Assembly: GCA_963678705.1 (NCBI GenBank)
Contig: OY783214.1
Location: 5,456,001 to 5,520,000 of the forward strand
Reading direction: 5' to 3'
DNA from: Panorpa germanica
Lineage: Eukaryota; Arthropoda; Insecta; Mecoptera; Panorpidae
Length of the DNA: 64,000 nt
Of the stretch, positions 11,584 to 23,752 are shown one piece after another (the stretch's first letter is position 1; the number at the start of each line of letters is the position of its first letter). The translations under genes and the position numbers were made by a program. The notes under the pieces are model-generated. The model did no database searches, had not been told where the DNA came from, and worked only from the letters and a program-made list of their open reading frames with translations.

Positions 11584-11771
11584 AATAGGTTCCATATGTA
11601 CGAAATATTATTGTAATAGGTTAAGTCAAAGGGTGAGTCATCGATGGATGGCAAGCTCGCATGTCATTTTTATTTATATATATTCCCAAAATTTAATTAT
11701 TGTTCTTCGAGGACAGATTGTAAATTATGTATGTTGTAAAATAAAAAAAAAAAAAAAAAAACTGTGCAATT

Positions 11772-12414
11772 AATAACGAACATTGTTTACACAAACCTAC
11801 TGATGCAATTTTAATACTTTTTTTACCTTCTCCAACACTAAATATCATTAAATCTAAATTGAAATAATAGCCTCGATTTAAATCTATTCTCATTGCTTTA
11901 ATAAAGAAGTACGTATTATTTTGTTTTTGGAAATTACCTTTAGACTATAAAAGTATATAAAATATAGTTAATTTGTTTTAAATTTGACGTGTAATAGCCT
12001 CTAGGTCTTGGGAGAAGGCACTCTTTAGTATTTTAAAAACTGTAGCAATATATATTCAATGTCACTTGTGTAATACTTGATAAAAAGTGTTACATTATTA
12101 AATACCAAAAAGTAAAAAAAACCTAAACGGAATTTCATTTATTTTAAATAACAGTAAATGTAGCACTAACCTTACACAAAAGTTGAATTGATTTTTTTTA
12201 AGAAAGGAAATTACCACTCCAATTTTTGTGTGACGTCACAAAATGCTTTGTTATCACTTGGTTAAATGTTGTAGACATATGTTTATGTTAAGAAGCTAGC
12301 CATACCTTTTTAATAGTATATAAAAGTACTAGAAATGTATGTGAAATTTTCAAAAAATATATTTAAATACAAATATCTTCAGAATATCTATTGAAAGTAA
12401 ATCGTTTTCTTTAT
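11772..12414. other. intergenic AT-rich DNA
   Basis: No gene seen. A palindromic TGTGACGTCACA (cAMP-response-element-like) lies at about 12228-12240 with no promoter context. Confidence 0.5.
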
Positions 12415-12962
12415 GCTTGGAGCATATATATATATGGAGAGAGAATGCTGGACTTGAAAGTGTGTCTAACATGTGTGCGAGAGAGAAAGGTTTATGTTCC
12501 TATTTGTTCTCTATGCGCATGCGTCGAAAGTGACAGTTGTCAAGTCAGAGCTGTCTAGATATATTACGTGACAGTTGTAAAGTATGACATTATATTGATG
12601 TAGAACAATGTAGATATGTTATAAATATAAATAAACTATATATAAATATAATTAAAAACGTGAGTTCTGTACACTGTGTTGGTCGTTATCCCTATAGCGA
12701 CATCTATGACGTACATGAGTATATTTTTTCACTGAACGGTCACAGTTTTACCGACAGACAAGCTTTGTACCAAATAAAGAAATATAATTTCTTTACATAT
12801 TTAATATTTATTATATCTAGACAGCTGTCACTTTCGACGCATTCGCATAGAGAACAAATAGGAACATATACCTTTCTCTCTCGCACAAATTTTGGACACA
12901 CTTTTAATCTGTAGGAAACATAGGCTATTCACACTCCATATGTACGAGTATATGCTCCAAGC
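12415..12962. mobile_element. miniature element with long inverted repeats, copy 1
   Basis: The ends GCTTGGAGCATATA and TATATGCTCCAAGC are perfect inverses. Long subterminal inverted arms of about 130-150 bp share GCGAGAGAGAAAGGT, CCTATTTGTTCTCTATGCG and GAAAGTGACAG. There is no coding capacity. A second copy lies at 40329-40884 and a one-arm fragment at 49147-49258. Confidence 0.8.
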
Positions 12963-14656
12963 TATCTGCCTCATGCAACTATTGTTTAATTTTTTATTTT
13001 AAAGGTAATTGTGATTAGATATAATTGATTTTGCGTATTAACTAAAGCAAAAACTCTATGTCGTCTACCTCAGCAGCCTAAGTATCAGCCGAATACTGTA
13101 CTTTGCTGATTCGTTCAAGGTTTATTTTTACTTGTCATGTAGAAATTGTCTTCAGTGTATGGTTTAAATTTGCTAGCTTACTACAAACTAATTCCAAGGC
13201 TCATTTTCTACTAGGGTTTTAATGTTTTAAATTTCCTTTCTATCTATTTGAAGTATTTCATCAGATTTTCAAAACCAGCGCACTAATAAAATAATTTACA
13301 TCCCATTTTTGAATTATGTTCGAAACATTACTGCCGGCAATTGTTGTTACATTGTAACGGGCATTACCAATAAAACTCTTCAGAAGTTTTAGTAATTTAC
13401 AATGCGATATATTTATACATTTACAAGAATATATAAAGTATAATGGCAAACCTTTTCGTGACTTTTATTACATTTATATTCTTCTTAAGAAGGGTGTTCC
13501 CGACCCGACTGGCTGCGATGCAATTATTTATGGCTATATCCGCGTCCCATGCATACGCGAGCACCATGTCGATGGGGTTATTAACGGCTTACCGATGACC
13601 TTTGACATGATGGGCATTCTGCGAACAATACCCAATGCAGTCACTGCCAAACCAGCCCAGATCAGTTGGGAATGTGCGCTAACATGACTGATTCAGTATT
13701 TTAAACCGATGATAAAAAAACAGGAAAATCTCCGATCCCAAACAATCTTGTTTTGTTGCAAGATCACATACCTATGTTGATTTAATCTGATGGCGATATA
13801 CTGCGATGGCAGTTCTGGTATGTTCAGAACTCAGATATTCAGTTCAGTGGATCGCTTTTAATGCTAACCCTACGGTACACCACTGGGTGTTCTACAATTT
13901 ATTAGACTTAAACCGAATCCCATTAAAGATAATCCTTATATACCATTTAAGGTGTGGAAGAAGATTAACTTCGTATGGAAAACTAATGGCAAAATTTATT
14001 ATATTTTATCGTAAACTTTAACTCCTTTTTAGATTACTACAATCTTTTAGAGGTCCTCTGGGTGACCGAAGTAGTTAGGTCGACGTTCTAAAAGAAATAT
14101 CTCACCAAATGATAAACAAATAGAACTAAGCAAACCTACAAAACACATAATTATTATTTTACAATAAATGTGATATTTAATCCAGCTGTAGAAGTTGCAA
14201 ATTAGAGATGTACAACGTATCTTTAGAATCGTAAAACATTTTACTAAATATTTTATGTACAACTTAAATATTTTTGGATTAAGTGATAGTTAGTTTATTA
14301 TTATTATTATTAGGTTTCAAAAGTATTTAAATACAAAATAGACCAAGCTCCGAGACGAGTTTCTTTGCAAAATATGCAGACCGTAAACTGTGTGTAAACG
14401 AAAGTCCTGTGGGAATCAGGTCTATTTTGTATTTATATAGTTTTGAAAACTATTTGTGCACATCTCTGGTTATAATCATAATTTATGTTTTAGCGCAATC
14501 CACATAATACAAAATAATAATAAATATATTCGAATTAAATAACAGAACAGGTCATATGACAGTAAACAAATAAATTGATATATTTGTAGGTTAGTGTAAA
14601 CAATACTAACGTCAAAAATTCAAGTTTTCAAACAGAGAGGTCATTCGCAATGCTTG
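12963..14656. other. intergenic; contains a coding-like fragment
   Basis: No complete gene. About 13360-13688 (+) is open in one frame for roughly 108 codons without an early ATG. Its second half (about 13490-13688) is much more GC-rich than its surroundings. It has no splice structure I can define. An ATT microsatellite occurs near 14297. Confidence 0.4.
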
Positions 14657-15400
14657 GGGGGCGTCCATAAATTACGTGAGATGTTTAAGGGGGGGAGGGG
14701 GTCGAGTTAAATCTCATCTAATCTTCCGTTGGAGAGAGGGGGGGTCTCGGCAAATATCACGCAATTTTTTTTCTGATTGAAACAAAAAAAAATTATACTA
14801 TTTTGGTCCATTTAATCTAGATTGTACATGCTTAAGGCCTGTCTCAGTATGGGACCGTATTTAAGCGAATTTCTGCCGGACGTATACGGGCTACTACGCT
14901 TTACCTATCCGAACCATGTAAATGTAATGAGATCGCTCTGGAGCTCTCAGACTGCACGCTACAAAGCCGTCCGAATACGGGCGGCACTACCTCGCACAGT
15001 AGAACCGAATAAAGGCGAATTTTATCCAAGCGTTACCACTACTACAACGATACCCTATCCGAACCTTTGTAAATGCAAAAAGCCGCCTCAGACAGGAGGG
15101 GATACCTAAGATCGCTTGTTGTTACGGTGCAATACGAGTCAAATGAAATCTATCGGCGACATGGGTATGTTCTGCATGCAGTTTATGTTTGTATTTCAGT
15201 GAATCATGGACACGGATGCCGATATCAATACGATAGAACTAAATTTAAATTCACGTGGGTTTAACCCACATTTTGAAAAATCTCACGTGAGATTGGGGGA
15301 TGGGGGAGGGGGTTGCATAAAATCTCACGACATCTCACCAGGGGGAGAGGGAGTGACAGAAAATTAAAAAAAACACCTCACGTAATTTATGGACGCCCCC
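14657..15400. mobile_element. DNA transposon remnant with GGGGGCGTCCATAAATTACG ends
   Basis: The 24-bp terminal inverted repeats (14657-14680 and 15377-15400) are perfect. They begin GGGGGCGTCC and continue CATAAATTACGTGAG. Subterminal G-rich tracts sit at both ends. The core (about 14830-15250) is GC-richer and holds two degenerate direct repeats sharing CCTATCCGAACC. No transposase is recognisable. The open frames inside (14822-15109, 15073-15264) are not protein-like. Confidence 0.8.
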
Positions 15401-15535
15401 TTGACAACTAATAGAACGAGATAGATTGCTTTTCCCGCATGGAAAAAATGTCTATTTATTAAGTGGTTTGTGGTTCTAATGCATCGATTTTTAGGTAATT
15501 TGTCGTTTTAATATTTATTAGATTTTTATAAATAA

Positions 15536-15905
15536 CTAGCGATTCTCCCGTCGCAAAGCGACGTGTATATAATATTTGTGCTCAAATTAAAGTTATTTGG
15601 TAAATTGAACTTAATGCAAAATATTATTTTTGAGTTATTTTCGCTAAAATATTTGTTTTTTAAATTTATGTTCCTTTATTTTGTTCTAAAATTTTAATTT
15701 TTCCTAATTAAGCACTGTATTGAACAATGTCAAGTTTCCCGGACCCTAAATATGAATCATCACCTCGTGTCACGTCCCACATGAACGGGGTATCCTATGT
15801 TCGTCTCCTGATTCTAAGCTACTTCCCCACCAATTTTCAGCCAAATCGGTTCAGCCGTTCTTGAGTTATAAATAGTGTAACTAACACGACTTTCTTTTAT
15901 ATAGA
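15536..15905 (-). mobile_element. non-autonomous Helitron
   Basis: Read on the minus strand it begins TCTATATAAAAGAAAGTCG and ends in CTAG followed by T. Ten bases before the CTAG is a perfect hairpin, CGTCGC-TTT-GCGACG (15549-15563). The flanking bases are A on the 5' side and T on the 3' side, as Helitron insertion requires. About 370 bp with no coding capacity. The motif CCGATTTGGCTGAAAATTGG near the 5' end is typical of lepidopteran copies. Confidence 0.8.
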
Positions 15906-18500
15906 TATGGAACTAAACTTAGATAAAGTAGAAATGCCGACACATCTATTGTAGCTAAGCCCTGAACGAAATAATATTATATTGTTTTTAACTTGTAACT
16001 AAAAAAGCAAAGTTAGTAATAAACAATCTTACGAAACACCCTGTTATTATACTTGTAAAACAAATTCATTGGAACACGTATAACATGAAGCTATAACAGT
16101 TAATCCATTAGTAAATCACTTTGAAGCATATTGTTAAGGGGATTCAAAGATAAGAATTAGCATCAGTACCATTAGAGTTATAGCAATAAATAAATGAAAA
16201 AATGAAATAAAAATTGATATCAAAATTTACAACCTTAGTTCTACAGGATGGGTGGGCTAGAAGGGCGTGTGGTTACGAAGGGGAGAGGAGCTCATAGGTA
16301 TACTAGCTGGTCGTGTAGAAATGTTGTTGATGACGTAAAGCAATTAAATCGTTAGAGTTAAGACAAACAACACCGAACATCTTGGAGCACGCAGCTTCAA
16401 GCATCTTGGTGATCTGACTGCAGTTGAGATCGCCGTCGCCGTCGCGGATCAAGTCGTAGCCAAGGACGGTCACTGAGCCTTGGATCTCCAAACTATGGAA
16501 CTCTATGACCATTGCTTTTCGTTGCAATTACTCTTAATGACTCCCTTTTTGATGATGAAGAAGACATGTTCTTAATGCTGAATAAAACCTAATTTAAAAG
16601 TTCAGTTAAAAAATTATTTTTTTACAATTGGGTGCCGGTTTTCACAATGTCTGACAAGACATGACAATGAGGACGTTTGTGTGACGTATTTTGTTGATAA
16701 CCCTTTTCGGGTAAATTTAAGTTGACTTATTTTTTAAAATACCTTTTTGAAATAGTCGTTCACATAATATTACAAAATAGTATAGTAGTCTTATGCTTGT
16801 TACAGATTGGTACGACATAAACATGCGACATGCTACATTTATATATTTTCATTCATAAGTTGACATTATTTAGACATGAGTGTACTAAATATATTGTATT
16901 TTTAACGTACAGACTAGTGCGACATAAATATGCGAAACTAATAAAACCCTTCTTATGCTATTTTAAAAAACACTTATGAAACAAAAATGTTTCAAAGAGA
17001 TGTCGGAAAATCAAAGAAATTAGGGTTTTGAAGATGGTCTCAAACAAAAGAGTCGAATGCTTACTCAGTGTCCAGTATAATCTCATTGAGCACGGAGTTT
17101 GATAAGAGTAATCACGAGTTAGCAGAGATCTTGTTAAATAACTGAGTACTTCTCTTTTTGTAAAGCAGATTGAAGGAATTCGTTCGAAATATCAAAGCCT
17201 CTAACGTATTAAGTTGTATGTCGCACTAGTGTGGACGTGTTGTACAACTACTTACAACAAATGTTGGATGTCGCATGTTTAAGTCGCACGAATGTGTACG
17301 GTACATTAGACCTGGCAGGCAGAATACATTCTATTTAAGACTGAGTACGCAGCCCTGGATTATAATTAGTGCGAATAACCGAATGGAAAGTACCTATTAA
17401 TGACATAATACAATTTTAATAAAATTACTGACATTAATTTTTAATAATAAGGTTGTGTCACTATAAAGGGTATTTGTAAAGAATAGTGGATTAGATAATT
17501 TCTCGTGAAATTGTATCGAGGTCCATATTAATCTTGTGTAAAATAATCAACAGTATGTTACAGAATCATAACAGATACAATAGCTACAACGGTCAGTAAA
17601 CATTATTCGTATAAAAATTGGAATTGAGCAACCACTTTCGCTAATATTATGTGACTGGCCGTGTATAACACGGTTTAATAACTTACATTCAAAAACACCA
17701 GGTGGGGATTAAGGTGACCCCATTAGAATCTGTTCAGTGTACAATAGTGGACCGAATATGCAATACTAAGGGTCAGGGCCGGCTCAGCATACTGTGTCAC
17801 ATAATAAACTACACATCAATTATTGTATAAGCATAAATTAGGAAGTTCAAAGAATCTTCTTCAAAGCATTTCGCAGACTTATAGATTTGTTCCTTTGTCT
17901 TACGTGGGATAACTATAGAACAATCATCTTTGTAATTGTATCTTAATTGCGTCTAATATCATTTAAATGCGTGTAGCGCACGTTTCGTTAGTGACCTTAA
18001 GCAATCAATGGTATTAATTGTGATAAACAGGATGTGTAGTTTGAGCGGTGTACTCTTCAGTAGATGAAACATAGTTATTTGTTAATTAGACGAAGATCTC
18101 TAACGAACTGCCTAATATACAGTGAATTCCAACGGGATAAAGATGTATAAACAAACACGAAACATTATTATTCATGATAGAACAATATAATAATTTGCGG
18201 TGCGATCTATCTATAGCTTTTGCTAACTTGGATTGAATTATTTATTAGTGGATGGCTTGATCAATTCTTAAACAAAGGTTTTTATTTATTTAATTTTATA
18301 TATTTTGTGTTTAAAGATAATAATGGATTTAAATTTATTCTATAAGATCACATTTTACATGTATCAATTCATAATAATTGTTGCATCATCATTTATTTTA
18401 TTTATTCGTTATTACGTGATACTGATACAACAAATGTGACCACCTACAACACCAGTTTAAAATGATTAAACAACTGGTAAATGATATTTAATATTATTAT
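15906..18500. other. intergenic; one possible processed pseudogene
   Basis: No intact gene. The minus-strand frame 16303-16527 is listed separately. The remainder is AT-rich and featureless to me. Confidence 0.5.
16303..16590 (-). pseudogene. possible broken coding fragment
   Basis: A minus-strand stretch has about 50% GC and coding-like codons inside ~30% GC DNA. The 74-codon frame includes GYDLIRDGDGDLNCSQITKM and ends YTTS. An in-frame-looking start (MSSSSSKRESLRVIATKSNG) lies just upstream in another frame, so a single frameshift near 16500 would separate the two halves. Similar coding sense continues for nine codons after the stop. I do not recognise the source protein. It may be a retrocopy or a decayed exon. 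Confidence 0.35.
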
Positions 18501-18509
18501 ATATGTAAA

Positions 18510-20639
18510 TAGATCTTGTTCGGACCCTACCCAGAACACAGATCGGCCGACCCCCACAATAAAACCGGACTCAACGCACAGCTTCACCGCGCCGGACCTG
18601 TTAACACTAATACTCGGATAAAACCATATTGTAACAACGCGTATAAAAAATTGAATATTGTTTTATGGTTTATTAGCAATAGTGTTATAAATAATGTCCA
18701 TATGTAATGTGAAATAGATAATTAGATCAAATAGATAGTTGCATTATTTTATTCTTGTAACAAATATACAATTAAAAGACGTAATTAAATGTTGATAGTC
18801 ATAAATTGTTTGGTTATGTATTGTACATCTGTCAAATAGAAACTGACAGAAGCACTTAAAGGAAGTGATGGGGCGGATGGCGATTGGAGCGGTGCTAATA
18901 TGAGAACTTTTTTTTATTTAGCTTTCGCACAAATTCTATTGTATCTAAACCGTTTTTGGAGTCTATGTTCGAGCCGGAGCCTTCTTTAAATGTCACATTA
19001 GGTCTATTTTAATTACATATGCTTGCTAAACACTGTTACGTGTAGTTAACGTTTATCTAACATAACAAAAGTTACCTGTTACGTAAACAATGTTAGTTAA
19101 TATACCTTTATATAATGCTTTACATTTTCTGCTTAGGAAATGTATCTATAGTAAACCATAATTACTGCTCTTATTTATATAATATTTTTGGAGATTTTCT
19201 TTGACATCAGTGTTTTTCCAGCCGTTTGAAATATTTTTCATAAATATCACTATTATAAGATACTTCATAATAAACTCGTACATTAGATCTCATAATCATA
19301 ATCTGATCAATCTGCATGGATTATCGATGATTAGCTTGGCATACAAAGTTTGATTGCGGCCGATTTCTCTCACGATTAAACTGTCTGTATGTAATATATA
19401 TGCACAATCTTAACCTTAGGCACTTAGAAATTATCATCACGTAAATTGCGCAAAGATAAATCAAATTAAAAAGGTAACAGTTACATTATTGTTTACTATT
19501 TTAATCAATCTGCAGGAAAATCAACTTCTTTGGACTTATATTCAATAACTAATATTTGCTTTTTAATTGGATGTATCATAGATACTATTTATCTTGCATA
19601 GCAATGTTCAAGGCAACTTGTCACAAGCTAATTAATGTGTTAATATTTTCTACCTGGGGTTTATTAATATAATCTGGGTTTTTTTATGCCTATATTCAAA
19701 ATGTTGAGAAAGCTATAGCTGTGAACGTGTATAAATGTTACCAATTTCAAATAAGCGTTATTGCTTCCTTATTATTAAAACAATCTTCAAGAAAGAGGTT
19801 AAAGAGTATCATTAATTTGACTAAATCTGATATTAACGTACCAATACAAAGATTGAGAGCCATTAACTAATAAATAATTTCACAGTAATTATATTATTTC
19901 TCATATCGTGAAGTAAGCAGTTTGATAAAATCATTTTCGACAATTTACTCCACCAGTAGAGCGTACAATACCAGTGTGTTGTAAGAGCAACCATATTGAT
20001 CAAATGTTTTGTTGAATGAGCAATTTCTGCAGCTTGTTGTCTTAAGACTTAGACGGTGTTGTAACTGCACCACGTTACATGTAATAAAACAATGCTTGGT
20101 GACGGAAAGTTAACCTGTTGATATTAAGAAAACCGTTTTTATATATAAGAAACAAATCAACCTGGTATTAATCTTATTCCCGTTTAATTATAGACTCATA
20201 ATGTTACCGAGTGACCTTGGTGAGAGTAGTATGCAATATGCAAATCTGCTCTACCTTTTGTACAGATACAGTGCAACGTTTACTTTATCTTGAATTATTT
20301 CTTGTTAGCTATTGAGTTCCCCAGGTCTTGCGTTATTGGTCCACGTGGCCTGGATACTTTAAAGAGCATGTTGACATTCCAGGGGCAATTTCATCAAATT
20401 GGAGAAAAGAGTCTGAGGTTTCTTTTTTCAAACATTTCCCTTTTTTAATTATAGTATATTAAATAGAAGCGAGAATCGCATCAAATTTTAATTAAAATAT
20501 ATTATGATATCTTTAATTTTTGAAATAGTTAAGAAATCTTTTTTAACTAGAGAAAGTGAAATAGAAATTACTGCAGTAAGATATCAATTATTTGCTGCGA
20601 TCTCTTCAGAAATAAAGTTGCTAGTCTCCAAGTGGAAAT
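18510..20639. other. intergenic; starts with a GC-rich ~100-bp island
   Basis: About 18515-18605 is GC-rich and open on the plus strand (codons for FGPYPEHRSADPHNKTG), unlike its surroundings; no gene structure is evident. The rest to 20.6 kb is AT-rich with no gene seen. Confidence 0.4.
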
Positions 20640-20995
20640 TTCTATGTGAGAATCAGGGAACCATCATTTAGTGTAAAATCTTTAGACACTGAAAGAAGCG
20701 CTTTTAGCGACACCCTTTAATCTTCTAACCCAATCATTCCCTCCTTATGTTGAGTCGTCAAGGAATGTTACTTTATGGAAGATACATATATAAATGGTGT
20801 CACTAAAAGTAGTTCTGCACCCTCTTAAAAGTGCACCCTCTTCTCTCTCATTCCCTTGTTATGTTTAGTCGCCGACTAATTTTTGTTCATAGAAGACCCA
20901 TGCAGATACATCTATATATGATGTCGCTAAACGCGGTTATTTCAGAGTCGAAAGATTTTACGCTAAGTGATAGTCTCCTAGTGAGAGGAAGAAAA
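20640..20995. mobile_element. small inverted-repeat element
   Basis: The left arm contains TAGTGTAAAATCTTTAGACA and the right arm the near-inverse AAAGATTTTACGCTAAGTGA. The similarity extends about 60 bp or more on each side, including GCGCTTTTAGCGACACC against the inverse of GATGTCGCTAAACGCGG. Total about 350 bp, no coding capacity. Boundaries are approximate. Confidence 0.6.
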
Positions 20996-22060
20996 TGAAC
21001 CTTGGAATTAGATTGTAACAAGCTTGAAACTTACACTGCAAGACAATTTGATAATAACGTGGGTTGATAATGTACTTTTATAAACGAAAAATCTTCCAGT
21101 ATTCCACGAATTACGGCTACGATTTCCTTTTTAATTATCCTATCATTTTCATGTTTAGAAATGATTTGCGTCGTTCTGGATCCAACCTTTTAGTATCGAA
21201 TTTGACAATGATTCCATAAAGCGACAGTCACTTTTTATGTAGCTAAGGCCATCAGCGATATGTTAAGCAGCAAAAATAGGCCGATTTATTAACGAACTGC
21301 CGAGTCATGTATTGCTATACACACACTTTTAATATCGCGCTATTAACACTTACTTAATTAAAGTCGTGTAGAAATTCACACAGTACACTTAGTTCAACAA
21401 CCGCATAAAAAGAGTCGTGTATCGCTAAATGATTTTGAGGAGAAATAAATCAAATTATAATTAAATATATCATACGTAATCCTTGAATGTGACGTCAATA
21501 AATGAATATTTATAATCAATAATCAAGTAATAATTGACCGGCGGACGACGATAATGAAAACACATATCTCATGGCACGCTTCCGTGGATATCTGGATTAC
21601 CAGAGAGTAAACAACTTCGCTCGTATGTCGAGGGGACAAATGCTAACCAGTTGCTGGAGCTAATTTGTTGTAAGATTGTTAATTAAGAAACACAACTAAA
21701 TAATGTGTAAAGTATACAACCCACTAAGATAGAATCTTAGCAGTTTAGAGTAGAGAGACTTTTATATGAACGGTAAACTAGTAAAACCTTGCGCTACGTT
21801 ATATTTACATAGCAAATACGTTTTAAAGGACTGTAACGGAACGAAACTACTAAATATTGTAATATTAGTAAACTTTTTAATTATGTTGAACTTAATTTAA
21901 TTTCTTTCCCAATAACAATAGCATTGTGGTAGTATATTTGTGAATACTACATTCTATTAAAATTCTAAAGTTCTAAAATTCTAAAATTCTAAATTAAAAA
22001 GTGGGTTCAATTAATGCTTATAGTATGAATACTAGAGTTTCGCAGGCGATGACTTTGAAT
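20996..22060. other. intergenic AT-rich DNA
   Basis: No gene seen. A single copy of the motif also present at 22.9-23.1 kb (ATGAACCTTG...CACTGCAAGACAATTT) lies at 20995-21055. A TTCTAAAA tandem stretch is at about 21961-21995. Confidence 0.5.
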
Positions 22061-22455
22061 TTTCTTTTTTTAATAATTTACTTCTACAATCCAAAATATG
22101 AACTTTCTCCAAAGTTTCCTACCGAGCCTCAGATTTTCAACGCCCCCTTTTTCAATTTTTGAATTTTTAATTTTTGAAAAATGTCAGCATTTAACACCGT
22201 AATACACATGCAAAATTCCAGCCTTCTATCTCTTTTGAATTAAAGGCAATACAGAAAAAGTGATTTTGTTTTTCCAAAATTACGGGTGTCCAGGGAATTC
22301 AGGAAAAATTGGAGAGCGCGAAAACTATTAAAAAATTTTCTCTAGAAAATAACAAATTTTTAAAAACATCACTGATGGCATTTTCATTCTACCATACTAA
22401 TCTCAGTAACAAACAAACATATAAACATACAGTTGGAACATTATAATATAGGATA
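22061..22455 (+). repeat. dispersed repeat, copy 1 of 3
   Basis: Shared with 36495-36820 (inverted) and 44800-45172 (direct). Common blocks include ACTTTCTCCAAAGTT, AATTTTTGAATTT, ATACACATGCAAAATT and the end GGAACATTATAATATAGGAT. Non-coding and of unknown class. Confidence 0.65.
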
Positions 22456-22625
22456 TACATATCGCTAAGTTATATTATACAGTGTACATTTAATTCAAAA
22501 TAAAACAACAATATAAAATAGGCTATTGTTTGCAAATCGTCGTTATTTTTAAGGTTCGTCTAGACCACTACATCTATTTTCCATAGCTGTAACCTTGTAT
22601 TTCACTATTTTAAAAGATGTTTTAT

Positions 22626-22700
22626 TGTTAATAAAATGAATCAAGAAGGACGAAAAAAGGACCTTGGTCCTAAGAAGCCCGTGAAGTATTAATAAAAAAA
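22626..22700 (+). mobile_element. short 5'-truncated retroposed insert
   Basis: A 75-bp insert with a terminal A-run is flanked by a perfect 14-bp direct repeat, AAAAGATGTTTTAT (22612-22625 and 22701-22714). It reads as a C-terminal coding tail (MNQEGRKKDLGPKKPVKY, then TAA) followed by AATAAAAAAA. It is either the 3' tip of a retrocopied mRNA or of a LINE. The parent is not identified. Confidence 0.7.
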
Positions 22701-22894
22701 AAAAGATGTTTTATAGTTTTGTAACTGCCGAAACAATTCTTCACACTCAACTGCAGTATGAGGATGGATATAGATTGAGGATGGATATATAACAGGGAAC
22801 ATCTTTCTATTTATTGTCCAAACTAACGAAAGCTTTCTTGTTACAAAATATTGAAAAGTATTGATAAATTTAATGCACCTAAAACATCAAATAA

Positions 22895-23095
22895 TTTAGC
22901 AAGTGTTAAGCTACACTACAAGATAATTTCTATAGGAAAAATGAAAAATGAACCTTGAAAGAGGTGCTTGTGGTAAGTTAGCACTGCTGTTAATCTACAC
23001 TACAAGACAATTTCGATATGAAATAAAGAAAATGAACCTTGAAATTAGCTTGTGGCAAGTTAACAGATGTTAAACTGCACTGCAAGACAATTTTC
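22895..23095 (+). repeat. tandem ~78-bp repeat, about 2.5 copies
   Basis: The repeating motif contains CTACACTACAAGACAATTTC, then ATGAACCTTGAAA, then GCTTGTGG and AAGTTA. Related single copies occur at 20995-21055 and about 52235-52300. Non-coding. Confidence 0.65.
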
Positions 23096-23752
23096 TACCT
23101 GGGATATAACTTTTATGATAATGGGAACTTTTACAATACATTTGTATACCTATTACAGTTGAAATTGTTCATTAAATCTGCACAATCAGTTATTGTCGGA
23201 TAATGTTTGCGCTGATTGCTATTAGCCGCTTCGCTTAGTTCCAGTAGTCCTTATTTGCACGTTATCCGTATGTCCGATGTCCGCACTGGAGAACTGGACA
23301 TTTTACTGGACAGTACAATACAAAAGACCATGACGATTGAATCCGGTAGGCCTTGAACCTCCGGGCTACACGCTGCGGGGCATTAATTGTTGTATTTTGT
23401 ATTGTTTAACTCGCTTTACCATACTCGCTGTATTTGTGATTGGATTATATTACCTGTTAAACATATGGCTCATGCCTTGTTCCTGCAACAACAATGCCCA
23501 ATTGAAAAAGTGGTAATTACAATTAAATTCTTGACATTGTGGAAGTAAAATAACTAATACTGAGTTTCTTTGGTTCAAGTTTTTTTTAAATTCCGAAAGA
23601 AATTCATTTTAAATGGTAAAATAATTGTTAATTAGATCTTGAAAAAAAAAATCTTTTTTTTATATACGACCTATACTCTTGAAATGTATTTACAGATTTC
23701 TTAATTGTGAGATGGCGTTGGTCTAATTTATTTGTTATATATAGATACACTA

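Larger units (their letters stand above)
7379..11759 (+). mobile_element. complete Jockey-clade non-LTR retrotransposon
   Basis: The element has a ~260-base 5' region, ORF1 (7640-8911), ORF2 (ending 11583), a short 3' UTR, an AATAAA signal and an A-tail ending near 11759. A 12-bp direct repeat, AACTGTGCAATT, flanks it at 7367-7378 and 11760-11771 and is read as the target-site duplication. Both open frames are intact, so this is a young and possibly active copy. The 5' boundary rests on the duplication; an internal A-run (about 7536-7557) makes it slightly ambiguous. Confidence 0.85.

Noticed and set aside
14822..15264. Two open frames (95 and 63 codons)
   Set aside because: They lie inside an inverted-repeat transposon, overlap each other and show no protein-like features.
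23340..23385. tRNA-like B box (GGTTCAAGGCC on the minus strand)
   Set aside because: No matching A box, acceptor stem or T-stem pairing.
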